Origin: a bacterium | GTDB taxonomy: Bacteria; Myxococcota_A; Polyangia; Nannocystales; Nannocystaceae | DNA: 64,000 nt | NCBI GenBank assembly: GCA_024742475.1 | Contig: JANSYI010000011.1 | Location: 124,001-188,000 of the forward strand | Reading direction: 5' to 3' | Shown: in pieces, positions 37,685 through 46,503 of the stretch | Numbering within the stretch: position 1 is the first letter of the stretch | How the letters are laid out: each line of letters begins with the position of its first letter | Notes under the pieces: generated by a model | Database searches by the model: none | The model's input: only the letters and a program-made list of their open reading frames with translations | What the model was told of the DNA's origin: nothing | Made by a program: the position numbers and the translations under genes

Positions 37685-39127
37685 ATGTTGGCGCGACGCT
37701 CCGCCTTGGGTCTGGTCCTGCTCGCTCTTGCCTGCGGTGGCGCCTCCGATGCGGGGGGCGGCTCCGAGACCGACACCGACGGCGGCGGAACGACCCTCGA
37801 CACGGACCCCGTCTCGGAGAGCGGCGATCCCTCCACCTCGAGCCCCGACCCCACCGACGCCACCGATCCCACCGACGACACCAACGTCGACGACGACACC
37901 GGCGTCGTGCTTCCCGAGTGTGGTGACGGCATGCTCGAGCCGCCCGAGGAGTGCGACGATGCCAACCTCGAGCCCGGGGACGGCTGCGAGCCGGACTGCA
38001 CGATCAGCGTCGACACGCAGGTCTGGTCGCAGACCCACGGTGGCGATGCAGCCGTCGCGGACACCGGACACGACGTCGTGTTCGACGCCACGGGCAACGT
38101 GTGGGTGGTCGGATTCGAGGTCGACGCCGTCGGCGACGCCAACGTCTGGGTGCAGGGCTATGCACCCGACGGCACGCCGGGGAGCGAGTACGTGCTCGAC
38201 CCCTCGGCGGGCGGAGAGGACCGCGGGTTTGGCATCGACGTCGACGCCGAGGGCAACCTCTACCTGGCGGGTCGCGCCGCCGAGGATGCGTGGTTCGCCA
38301 AGCTCGCGCCCGACGGCACCGAGCTGTGGTCGCGCACCGTCAGCGGCAGCACGAAGGGTTCAGACCAGGCCAACGACATCGCCGTCGGACCCGAGGGTGA
38401 CGTGCTCGTCGGCGGCTTCCTGCGCGAGGGCAACGGCGACAACGACCTGTGGGTCACCGTGGTCTCTGGGGTCGATGGAGCCGAGAGTTGGAGCGACGTC
38501 GTCAGCGGCCCCGACGGCCTCGACGACCGCGCCGAGGGCGTCGCATGGAGTCTCTCGGGCGACCCCGTGGTCTCGGGGTTCGTCTCGAACGAGGGCTTCA
38601 ACGCCGACGTCTGGGTGCGTACGTACGACCCCGACGGCGCGCCGCGGTGGACGCAGCAGTACGAGACCAACCCGCCGTCCACCCAGCAGGCGCTCGGACT
38701 GGCCATCGCACCCGACGGCTGCGTCGGCATCGCCGGCACCACCCCCTCGACCGTGAACGACTCGGACGTCTTCTTCGCGAAGTTCGACGCGAAGTCCGGC
38801 GACCTGCTCCAGCAAAAGAAGTTCGGCAGCCCCGCCATCCTCGACGACGCAGGCTTGGCCCTCGCGGCCGACAGCGAGGGCGCCTTCATCGTCGTCGGGT
38901 ACAAGGCGGTCTCGAGCACCGACGCCGACATCTGGATGCGCAAGTGGGACGCCGGCGGCAACGTCGTGTGGACGCAGAACGTCGCGGGCGCCGGGATGAC
39001 CGACGACGCGGCGTACGGTGTCGCCATCAACGCGGACGACGACTTCGCCGTGGTCGGCGAGATTCGCTCCGCATCCAACAACGACGGCGACGTCTGGGTC
39101 GCGCTGTACGGCGGCAGCGCTCGGTAG
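37685..39127 (+). CDS. lipoprotein with Cys repeat and β-propeller (SBBP-like) repeats
   Basis: The 480-residue product has signal LARRSALGLVLLALAC (lipid Cys 17) and an acidic Thr/Asp/Ser linker to about residue 78. A DUF4215-type Cys unit follows (ECGDGMLEPPEECDDANLEPGDGCEPDC). The rest forms about seven β-propeller blades of the SBBP/beta-propeller type, each with an AEDAWFAKLAPDGTELW-like, DLWVTVVSGVDGAESW-like or DIWMRKWDAGGNVVWTQ-like strand. Such proteins are abundant on the surface of Nannocystaceae. The binding partner is unknown. The ATG is fixed by the signal peptide. Confidence 0.88.
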   Translation: MLARRSALGLVLLALACGGASDAGGGSETDTDGGGTTLDTDPVSESGDPSTSSPDPTDATDPTDDTNVDDDTGVVLPECGDGMLEPPEECDDANLEPGDGCEPDCTISVDTQVWSQTHGGDAAVADTGHDVVFDATGNVWVVGFEVDAVGDANVWVQGYAPDGTPGSEYVLDPSAGGEDRGFGIDVDAEGNLYLAGRAAEDAWFAKLAPDGTELWSRTVSGSTKGSDQANDIAVGPEGDVLVGGFLREGNGDNDLWVTVVSGVDGAESWSDVVSGPDGLDDRAEGVAWSLSGDPVVSGFVSNEGFNADVWVRTYDPDGAPRWTQQYETNPPSTQQALGLAIAPDGCVGIAGTTPSTVNDSDVFFAKFDAKSGDLLQQKKFGSPAILDDAGLALAADSEGAFIVVGYKAVSSTDADIWMRKWDAGGNVVWTQNVAGAGMTDDAAYGVAINADDDFAVVGEIRSASNNDGDVWVALYGGSAR

Positions 39128-39132
39128 CGCCG

Positions 39133-40308
39133 CTACTCGCCAAAGATCGTCTTCTCGCTGCCGAGCAGCCGCGACGTCGCCCACAGGCAGCCGATCGTCA
39201 GCAGCGCCACCACGGCGGTCGAGCCCACCGCCGGCAGCAGGGGGATGGCGTCTCCGCGGAGCACCCCGAGCAGCAGCACCTGCTGCCCCAAGACGGGCAC
39301 GCAGGAGGCCCCCCCCTCCGGCGGCAGCGGCTCGAGCGTGAGGAACACGCCCGGCAGCGTCGGCAGCATCGTCAGCAGAGAGAGGTAGGTCTGCGCTTCT
39401 CGAAAGCTCTTGGCGAAGCTCGCAACGAGCATCTGCAGGGCCGCGGCCATCGGCGCCAGCGGAAGCAGCAGCGCCAAGACCCACGTCATGTCGCCTGGAC
39501 CGAGGTCGACGTCGAGCCCGACCTCCTCGAGCGGGATCTGCCCCATCGCGACGCTGCTCCCCACCAGGGTGATGCAAAGGCCGGTGGTGGAGAACACCGT
39601 CGTGGCCGCCCACTTGCCGAGCACCAACGCGGCCCGGGAGGTGGGGGTGAGCAACAGCGGCTCGAGCGACTTGCGCTCGCGCTCGCCCGCGGTCGCGTCG
39701 GTGGCCATGAACATGCCGCCGACGAACACCGCGAGCATCACGAACATCGGCACCATCGCCAGCAGGTTGGCGGCCTTCTGCTGCGGCGTGGCCGTGTCGA
39801 TGTCACCGACGGCGATCGGGCGGGCGAGCTGCGGGTCGATGCCGCGCGCGAGCAGGCGCAGGGTGCCGACCTTGGCCGAGTAGGTCTCGACCGCCTTTCG
39901 AACCCGGCGCACGGGCACCCTGCCCTCGCGCCGCGAGCTGTCGATGTACATCGAGACCGGCGCCGGCCGTCCGGCGCGAAACTCGGCCTCGAAGTCCTCG
40001 TGAATCTCCAAGACCACGTTCTCGTCGCCGGAGGCCACCGCCGCGCGCGGGTCCTCGGGCGCGGGCACGACCTCGATGCCCTGCGACTCGAGGTGCTCGA
40101 TCAGCGCGACGGCGTTGCCGGGACCGACCACGGGCAGCGCGATGGGGCCGTCGTCGGCCTCCTCGGCCAAGATGATGCTGAACATCACCGCGATGAGCAC
40201 GGGGCCGAACAAGGGGAAGAGCAGCGCCGACAGGACGGATCTGCGGTCGCGAATCCCGTCGAGGAGTTCCTTGCGCGCCACGACGCGCATGGTCTGCAGC
40301 ACGCTCAC
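39133..40308 (-). CDS. ABC transporter permease (NatB/ABC-2 type)
   Basis: The 391-residue membrane protein matches NatB/ABC-2-type exporters. An N-terminal helix RRSVLSALLFPLFGPVLIAVMF precedes a large periplasmic domain (about residues 50-185). Five further helices follow, with the cytoplasmic-loop signature TAGERERKSLEPLLLTPTSRAALVLGKW. GTG 40308 overlaps the ATPase stop by 4 nt (GTGA). Some NatAB systems export Na+, others bacteriocins or lipids. The substrate is not evident. Confidence 0.9.
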   Translation of the reverse strand: MSVLQTMRVVARKELLDGIRDRRSVLSALLFPLFGPVLIAVMFSIILAEEADDGPIALPVVGPGNAVALIEHLESQGIEVVPAPEDPRAAVASGDENVVLEIHEDFEAEFRAGRPAPVSMYIDSSRREGRVPVRRVRKAVETYSAKVGTLRLLARGIDPQLARPIAVGDIDTATPQQKAANLLAMVPMFVMLAVFVGGMFMATDATAGERERKSLEPLLLTPTSRAALVLGKWAATTVFSTTGLCITLVGSSVAMGQIPLEEVGLDVDLGPGDMTWVLALLLPLAPMAAALQMLVASFAKSFREAQTYLSLLTMLPTLPGVFLTLEPLPPEGGASCVPVLGQQVLLLGVLRGDAIPLLPAVGSTAVVALLTIGCLWATSRLLGSEKTIFGE

Positions 40309-41039
40309 GCGACCAGCCCCTCCTCGGTCCCGATGATCGAGACGAACGCATCCTCGAGCGACGTGGTGCCGGCCTGGGCCCGCAGCGCATCGGGTGTGCC
40401 CTCGGCGACGACGGTGCCGCGTGCGACCACGATGATGGTGTCGCACAGCGCCGAGACCTCCTGCATGACGTGGCTGCAGAACACCACCGCCTTGCCCTCG
40501 TCGCGCAGGCCTCGGATGACCTCACGCATGGCTCGTGTGCTCATGACGTCGAGCCCATTGGTGGGCTCGTCGAGCAGGACGTTCTGCGGCTCATGCACGA
40601 GCGCGCGGGCGATGGCCACCTTGGCCCGCTCTCCCTGCGAGAAACCGTGCACGCGGCGATCGGCGACCTCCGCCAGCTCGAGCCGCTCGATCAATCGATC
40701 GACCCGCGCGCGGAGCGTTGCCTCGTCGAGCCCTTGCAGCCGGCCGAAGTACTCGACGTTCTCTCGGGCGGTCAGGCGCGGGTAGAGGCCGCGCGCGTCT
40801 GGCAGGACGCCGAGCCGCCGGCGGACGGCTGAGGGCTCGGTTGCAGCGTCGTGGCCATCGACCCGGACGCGGCCGCGGTCAGGCCGAACGAGCGTGGAGA
40901 TCATGCGCATCGTGGTGGTCTTGCCCGCGCCGTTGGGTCCCAAGATGCCCGTGATCTGCCCGTCGGGGGCCGACAGGGAGACAGCATCGACGGCGATCAC
41001 CTCGCCGAACGTCTTGCGGAGGTCTTCAGCTTCGATCAC
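40305..41039 (-). CDS. ABC transporter ATP-binding protein (NatA type)
   Basis: The 244-residue ATPase has Walker A GPNGAGKT (residues 34-41), the signature HGFSQGERAKVAIARAL (FSQGE in place of LSGGQ), Walker B VLLDEPTNGLDV and the switch His in FCSHVMQEV. It pairs with the permease encoded next. Its GTG start overlaps the upstream peptidase-like gene stop by 4 nt. A longer reading to 41360 has no homologous sequence upstream of VIEAEDLRKTFG, so the short start is used. Confidence 0.94.
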   Translation of the reverse strand: MIEAEDLRKTFGEVIAVDAVSLSAPDGQITGILGPNGAGKTTTMRMISTLVRPDRGRVRVDGHDAATEPSAVRRRLGVLPDARGLYPRLTARENVEYFGRLQGLDEATLRARVDRLIERLELAEVADRRVHGFSQGERAKVAIARALVHEPQNVLLDEPTNGLDVMSTRAMREVIRGLRDEGKAVVFCSHVMQEVSALCDTIIVVARGTVVAEGTPDALRAQAGTTSLEDAFVSIIGTEEGLVA

Positions 41040-42481
41040 TGATTCACCTTGGGTCCGGCAAAATCGATGAAGAACGGCGGGCGGGTGCGGGACTCCAAGC
41101 AGCTCGCATCGACACCGCGCGCGTCGCCGGTGGCGAAGAACTCGGCCAGGACCTCGTCCGCGCACGGCAGCGTGGTGATGCCGTGGCCTGCGCCGGGCAC
41201 GACGATGTGGCGCCCGTTGCTCAGGCCCGCCAGCGCGTGCTCGCCCCACCGGGGCGGCGTGACCGGGTCGATCGCGCCCGAGAGCACGAGCGCGGGCACG
41301 TCGCTGACGACCGGCTCGCGAAAGCCGTCGGGGATCGGTGCTCGCACCCAGTGCTCGCACGAAGCCCGCAGGTGCTCGACGAACATCATGCCGAGCACGG
41401 TGTCCGCGGTCTCGTCGGCCGCGCGCTCGTCGGTGATGAACGGCACGTCCTCGGCACAGACCACGCTGAGAAACATGCCCTCCGACAGGCTGCCGCCGAT
41501 GCCATCACCGAGCAGCGCCGCCTGGGCGACCAGTGGACCGAAGTCTCCCGCGCTGGCGGAGGTCACCGACAGCGGCAAGAGGCTCGCGAGCTCGGGCGCG
41601 TACAACATGCTGCGCATCCCGGCCACGAGCGCGCGACCGCTGAGCTCCAGCGACTCGTCCGCCCCCGTGCGGGGGTGTCTGACGGTGACGTCCGCGGCGG
41701 GCTTGCTGGCGATCTCTCGGACGTCGACGCCCAGGGTTGGAAAGGCTGCCGCACACGCAGCGTCTGCCTCGCAGTCGTCCACCATCGCCTCGAGCGCGGC
41801 CTGAGCATCCTTGGCGAAGGACAGCGGCATCGCGAAGTCGACGGGCGCGACCCCATCGATGACGATCGACGCGGTCCGCTGCGGGTGCGCGCGTGCAAAG
41901 GCCAACGCGACGCGCGTGCCGTAGCTCGCTCCAACGAGATGCGCCTTGGCGTAGCCGAGCTGCCCGAGCACATGATCGAGATCCTCGACCGCGCGCGCGG
42001 TGGTGTACTGGGTGAGGTCGGCGTCCTGGCCGTCGCGGCACGCGAGCAGCCGCTGCGCGTCGACCTTCATCGACACGGCGTCGGCGAGATCGAGCACGGC
42101 CGTGTCCTCGCACCGTAGCGCGCCGGACTTGCCCGTGCCCCGCTGGTCGAGCAGCACGATGTCGTGGTGCTGCCGCAGCGCCTCGAACGCGGACAACGCC
42201 GCGCCATAGGCGGACTGGCTGGCCTGGCCGGGACCGCCGGCGATCAGCACCACGGGCGGACGCGCCTCGGGCTCCCGCGCGGGCACGACCGCGACCGAGA
42301 GCGACAGCGTCCGGCCCTGCGGCTCGTCGGGGTTCTCGGCCACCTCGAACGAGGCGCAGCGCGCCGGCTCCCCACCGGAAAGGTGACAGTCCTCGAACGC
42401 GACCCGCGGCGCATCGAGAGAACCTCCATCGCACGCGGTGATGCCAACCGCGAGACCGAGGGCGAAGAGCCGCGCCTGCAT
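41036..42481 (-). CDS. α/β-hydrolase lipoprotein, prolyl aminopeptidase/TAP-like
   Basis: The 481-residue lipoprotein (signal QARLFALGLAVGITAC, lipid Cys 17) is an α/β-hydrolase of the tripeptidyl aminopeptidase/proline iminopeptidase group. The oxyanion motif is VVLIAGGPGQASQS, DIVLLDQRGTGKSGAL follows, and the nucleophile elbow is AHLVGASYGTRVALAFA. The acid is the Asp of LVLSGAIDPVTPPRWGEHA and the base is the His of VVPGAGHGI. A Cys-rich insertion (DDCEADAACAAAFP) is typical of the secreted members. It is coupled by 4-nt overlap to the ABC ATPase gene, so its product may act on what is transported. The 252-bp gap to 42734 holds no clear element. Confidence 0.88.
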   Translation of the reverse strand: MQARLFALGLAVGITACDGGSLDAPRVAFEDCHLSGGEPARCASFEVAENPDEPQGRTLSLSVAVVPAREPEARPPVVLIAGGPGQASQSAYGAALSAFEALRQHHDIVLLDQRGTGKSGALRCEDTAVLDLADAVSMKVDAQRLLACRDGQDADLTQYTTARAVEDLDHVLGQLGYAKAHLVGASYGTRVALAFARAHPQRTASIVIDGVAPVDFAMPLSFAKDAQAALEAMVDDCEADAACAAAFPTLGVDVREIASKPAADVTVRHPRTGADESLELSGRALVAGMRSMLYAPELASLLPLSVTSASAGDFGPLVAQAALLGDGIGGSLSEGMFLSVVCAEDVPFITDERAADETADTVLGMMFVEHLRASCEHWVRAPIPDGFREPVVSDVPALVLSGAIDPVTPPRWGEHALAGLSNGRHIVVPGAGHGITTLPCADEVLAEFFATGDARGVDASCLESRTRPPFFIDFAGPKVNQ

Positions 42482-42733
42482 GCGCCGCGGAGGGTAGCAG
42501 CGCGCGACGACCATCCGACGCGGCGGCGGGCGAACCGACGCCCGCGACCTGGGCGCGAGCGCGCCCGGTGTCCACGGCGGCCGTGTCCCCCGTGGCTAGA
42601 GGATCGGTCTGGCCACCCTCGTAGCCACCCGGGGTGCGCCCATTGCGCGCCAGCCTCCCCCGCGAAGCCCCCGAAACCCGGCGACTTTCGGAGTCCGCCC
42701 CGCCTCTGCCTACATGGCACTACAATTGCTCAC

Positions 42734-44530
42734 GTGCCCCTCGTGGACCGGGTCGCTCGACACACGCTCATCGCCTCCCTGCTCGTCTCGCTGGCTGCCT
42801 GCGGCGACGCTCCGCAGAGCGAGGCGTCCGACGGCGAGTGGGACGCGATCGCCACGGGAAAGGCCGACGGAGCGGTCGACCCCGACTCCGCCGAAGCCCA
42901 GGCCGTGTTGCTGCTGGTCAACAACCCCGAAGTCGACCTCGACGAGCTCGACCACGACGCTCGCCTCGACGCCCGCGCCGCCCGAAACATCATCGCGCAC
43001 CGCAACGCCGACGGCATCTGGGGCACCGACGACGACAACCCCATCGACGACATCCCCGAGCTCGACGCGATCCGCTTCGTCGGGCCGAGCGCCTTCTCCC
43101 GCCTGGTCGACTACGCCGTGGCCGAGGGCTACCTCGAGCTCGTGGACGACGGCGACGACGGCGAGGTCATGACCGACGTGGTCTTCTCGCCCCAACCCAG
43201 CGACGCGACCCACAACCTTCGCGTCGCCTCACTCATCGACGAAGCCCAGGAGAGCATCGACATCGCGATGTACTCGTACTCGAGCGGCACGGTCCGCGCC
43301 GCCCTCGAGGCCGCTGCCGCGCGCGGGGTCGAGATTCGCTTCTTGTTCGAGACCGCCTCCGACGACCGCCGACTCGACGGCGACGACCTCCAAGCCTCGC
43401 GTTCGGGCCAGCTCGAAGCCCACGGAATCGACGTCCGCTGGGTCAACAAGATCATGCACCACAAGTTCATGATCATCGACGGCCCCCGCTCGGACCTCAG
43501 CGCAGCCGCGACGGCGACGATCGCCTCGGGCAGCGCCAACTGGTCCAACAGCGCCGGCACGCGCTACGACGAGAACACCTTGTTCCTGCGGGGCCACGAA
43601 GAGGTCGCCCTGAGACTGCAACAGGAGTTCAACCACCTGTGGGAGCACAGCCGGGCGCTCGAGGCCAACCCCGACCTGCAGTGGGAGCTCTCCGAGCTCG
43701 AGATCTCCGACGCCGACATCACCGACGGCGACGACAGCCACGTGTACTTCACCTCCGAGAACTTCGACGTCTCGCCCGGCGGCGACACGTTCCGCAAGAA
43801 CGGCGGCAACGAGGTCTCCGACGCGCTCATCGAAGCGATCGAAGGCGCCACGGACTCCATTCACGTCGCCTCCGGCCACCTTCGCCACCGCGGCATCTCC
43901 GAGGCGATCATGGCCGCCAAGGCGAACGACCCCGACCTCGAGGTTCGCGTCTACCTCGACGCGCAGGAGTACATCTCGGCCTTCACCCACGACCTGCAGC
44001 TCGACGATCTCGACGACTGCCTCGCCGAAGCCAACACGCCGACCCAGATCCGCAACTGCATGGACAAGGGGTTCCGCTTCGGCTTCCAGATGGGCGAGTC
44101 CGGCGTCGACGTGCGCTACAAGTGGTACTCGTATCGCTGGCACTACAGCTACGCCGCGCAGATGCACCACAAGTACATGGTCATCGACGGCGATGAGCTG
44201 TGGACGGGCAGCTACAACCTCTCGGACAACGCCGAGCACAACACGTTCGAGAACATGATGGTCTTCCGGGGCGACGCCTACGCCGACCTGGTCGCCTCGT
44301 ACGAGCAGAACTTCGAGACCCTCTGGGAGACGGGCCGCGCCGACGACCTTCTGGGCGACGTACGCAACGAGATCGCGAACTCCGACATCGTCCCGATGGT
44401 CTTCGAATCGATGTCGCTCGAGCACGAAGAGGTGCGACAGCTCAAGTCGCTCATCCTCGAACGCTGCCCGCAGGCCAACAGCGAGGACTTTCGCCGCAAC
44501 CCGCAGGACCACCTGGTCTGCCACCGGTAG
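42734..44530 (+). CDS. secreted phospholipase D-superfamily lipoprotein with two HKD motifs
   Basis: The 598-residue protein (GTG start) has signal RVARHTLIASLLVSLAAC and two PLD catalytic domains. The first HKD is HHKFMIID, with His242 and Lys244, followed by GSANWSNSAGTRYDEN. The second is HHKYMVID, from His478, followed by GSYNLSDNAEHNTFEN. A helix-hairpin-helix-like start (LDARAARNIIAHRNADGIWG, IRFVGPSAFSRLVDYA) precedes domain 1, similar to DNA-binding or ComEA-type repeats. Substrates may be phospholipid or DNA phosphodiesters. With a helix-hairpin-helix module, a nuclease is plausible. No clear ribosome-binding site is seen at the GTG. Confidence 0.88.
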   Translation: MPLVDRVARHTLIASLLVSLAACGDAPQSEASDGEWDAIATGKADGAVDPDSAEAQAVLLLVNNPEVDLDELDHDARLDARAARNIIAHRNADGIWGTDDDNPIDDIPELDAIRFVGPSAFSRLVDYAVAEGYLELVDDGDDGEVMTDVVFSPQPSDATHNLRVASLIDEAQESIDIAMYSYSSGTVRAALEAAAARGVEIRFLFETASDDRRLDGDDLQASRSGQLEAHGIDVRWVNKIMHHKFMIIDGPRSDLSAAATATIASGSANWSNSAGTRYDENTLFLRGHEEVALRLQQEFNHLWEHSRALEANPDLQWELSELEISDADITDGDDSHVYFTSENFDVSPGGDTFRKNGGNEVSDALIEAIEGATDSIHVASGHLRHRGISEAIMAAKANDPDLEVRVYLDAQEYISAFTHDLQLDDLDDCLAEANTPTQIRNCMDKGFRFGFQMGESGVDVRYKWYSYRWHYSYAAQMHHKYMVIDGDELWTGSYNLSDNAEHNTFENMMVFRGDAYADLVASYEQNFETLWETGRADDLLGDVRNEIANSDIVPMVFESMSLEHEEVRQLKSLILERCPQANSEDFRRNPQDHLVCHR

Positions 44531-44531
44531 C

Positions 44532-45779
44532 TCAGTCCGCGCAGGACCGAGGGTCCCACCCGCCCTCGAGCACCGCGTCGTAGACCAAGTCCATGTTCTC
44601 GAACTCGGGCAGCGGCCGGGCCCGATACCGATAGGCGAGCAGCTCCTCGGTCGAGAGGCTGCAGGTCGCCATGAGGTCGGCCGCCTCCACCCCGACGAAG
44701 CGCAGATGCCACGGCTCGGGTTTGTACTGATGCACGTGGACGCGGCGCGGCTGGTATGTGGTGACGATGCCGAACCGGTGCGCGTTGGCCCGGATCCAGA
44801 CGAACGCCTCGGAGGCATGCAAGTCGGCCTCGAGCGGGTCGAAGGGGCTGAGCATCTCGCCGTCGACGATGTAGCCGACGTCGGCCGTCGTTCCGAGCTG
44901 GTGCTCCGAATGCGCGGGCCAAGCCGAATACACCGCGGCCAGCCCCGGGTCTCCTTCGACGCTCGCGTAGTACTCGAACAGGTCGGCCTGCGTCTGCATC
45001 GAGCGAAATCCGCTCTGCACGAACAGCTCGATGCCCGCGTCGGCAGCGGCGGCGAACATCGGCGCAAACCCGACCTGCCCATCGACACCGACGGGCTCGC
45101 CGCGCAGCGTCGCCGGATAGTCGGCCGGGGCCGGAGAACTCCACGCATACGACAGCAGCTGGTCGTCGTCGTTGGTGAACCCCGGGGGCAGCTGCACGAA
45201 CTCGACCCCATAGTCCCCACACTGGCGCAGCATCTCGGGTTCGAGATCGTCGACCGCGTTGATGTACGTCTCGCGGACCTCGGCGAGCAGCGCCGAGGGC
45301 GGCGTGAATGGAAAGCAGGGATCGATCGAGTACCAGCGGTTGACGTAGTACAGCAGGTCGGTCGCATCCAGCGGGCGCGTCGCGGCGTCGAGCAGCGGGG
45401 GATCGTAGGCGCACGCGCACGCGGCGATGCGTTCGGACGTGCTCGTCTGCGGCTGGCAGATCGCCATCGAGTCGTCCTCGAAGACGTCGACGCCGTCTCC
45501 ACACGCCGCCGCCCCCGTGCTCCCGGTCGACGACGTGTCCTCCGCGTCCGCGCTGCCCTCGGATGCGTCGTCGACCGCGGTGGTGTTCGAGGAGCCGCGC
45601 CCGCTCGTCGAGGAGGCCGCGGGGTCTTCACTCGAGGTGCGCCCCGTGGTTGTGCCCTCGGTATGCCCGTCGGTGTCGGCGCTCGCGTAGTAGGGCTGCG
45701 CGCAGCCACCGATGCCCAGCGCGACCGCGACCAGAGCGTAGAGCCTCACTGGGAGGAGCTTACCCGAGCGGGGTCGCAT
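44532..45779 (-). CDS. M15 (VanY-like) D,D-carboxypeptidase lipoprotein
   Basis: The 415-residue lipoprotein has a hydrophobic signal (YALVAVALGIGGC) and a 70-residue Ser/Thr/Asp linker. Zinc-site motifs in the C-terminal third are SAWPAHSEHQLGTTADVGYI (SxHxxGxAxD type) and PEPWHLRFVG, with FVQSGFRSMQTQADLFEYYA upstream, as in VanY/DdpX-family M15 peptidases. Mid-protein Cys pairs (CACAYDPP, CFPF, RQCGDYG) suggest extracytoplasmic disulfides. ATG 45779 overlaps the upstream methyltransferase gene by 20 nt. A GTG at 45746 is an equally plausible start and gives a shorter signal peptide. Confidence 0.87.
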   Translation of the reverse strand: MRPRSGKLLPVRLYALVAVALGIGGCAQPYYASADTDGHTEGTTTGRTSSEDPAASSTSGRGSSNTTAVDDASEGSADAEDTSSTGSTGAAACGDGVDVFEDDSMAICQPQTSTSERIAACACAYDPPLLDAATRPLDATDLLYYVNRWYSIDPCFPFTPPSALLAEVRETYINAVDDLEPEMLRQCGDYGVEFVQLPPGFTNDDDQLLSYAWSSPAPADYPATLRGEPVGVDGQVGFAPMFAAAADAGIELFVQSGFRSMQTQADLFEYYASVEGDPGLAAVYSAWPAHSEHQLGTTADVGYIVDGEMLSPFDPLEADLHASEAFVWIRANAHRFGIVTTYQPRRVHVHQYKPEPWHLRFVGVEAADLMATCSLSTEELLAYRYRARPLPEFENMDLVYDAVLEGGWDPRSCAD

Positions 45780-46455
45780 CGCGCTTGGCGATGACGTGGA
45801 CCATCTTGAACACGCTGCCGTCGGGGTTGCGCTGCGCAGGTGGGATCTGGGCCCACTCGAGCGTGGGAGGGATGTTCGCGCTCACCCACGGCCCCCCCGG
45901 GTCGCTGGCCCGCCTCCCGGCGGCCCGCAGCGAGTAGCCGCGTCGCGCGAGAGCACCGAGCGCGCCCCGCAACGGGCGTCCGGCGGACATGTGGAACTCG
46001 ATCGCCCAGGCCGTGATGTCGGGCAGCGCGTCGAGGGCCTCGTCGAGGATGGTGTACTCGTGGCCCTCGACGTCGAGCTTGACGATCGTGGCGTGAGGCA
46101 CGAGCGTGGACAGCCGTCGCCCTGCCACCTCGCGGTCGCCCTCGCCGCTGGCCCGCACCACGCAGTTGTGGCCGCTGGGGCCTTCGTGCTCGAGACGAAC
46201 CTGCCGGGGCTCGTCGGCGTCGGTCAGCACCGCCTCATGAACGGTCCATGACGCGCCCGGTGGCGTTCGAGCACGCAGACGCGCGATGTTCTCGGCCAGG
46301 GGCTCCACCGCGTGCACCTCGAACCCGCCGCCGACGGCGTCCCACAGCGCCCGCAGCAGCACGCCTTCGTTGGCACCTGCGTCGACGAACACCGACCCGG
46401 GGAAGTCGAGCTCCTCCACGTACCAGGCGATCTGTTTGTCGAGCGACTCCGCCAT
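45760..46455 (-). CDS. FkbM family methyltransferase
   Basis: The 231-residue protein is a FkbM-type SAM methyltransferase, usually acting on O-groups of glycans or secondary metabolites. Markers are SVFVDAGANEGVLLRAL (SAM binding), EVHAVEPLAENIARLRA, and ATIVKLDVEGHEYTILDEAL, the hallmark KLDVEGxE segment, then AWAIEFHMSAG. It lies between the M15 peptidase gene and murJ on the same strand. The acceptor is unknown. Confidence 0.9.
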   Translation of the reverse strand: MAESLDKQIAWYVEELDFPGSVFVDAGANEGVLLRALWDAVGGGFEVHAVEPLAENIARLRARTPPGASWTVHEAVLTDADEPRQVRLEHEGPSGHNCVVRASGEGDREVAGRRLSTLVPHATIVKLDVEGHEYTILDEALDALPDITAWAIEFHMSAGRPLRGALGALARRGYSLRAAGRRASDPGGPWVSANIPPTLEWAQIPPAQRNPDGSVFKMVHVIAKRDATPLG

Positions 46456-46503
46456 CGTGCCGGCTGCGAGTGTGACAACTCCGCGATCGGTCGTCGACCA
46501 CGC

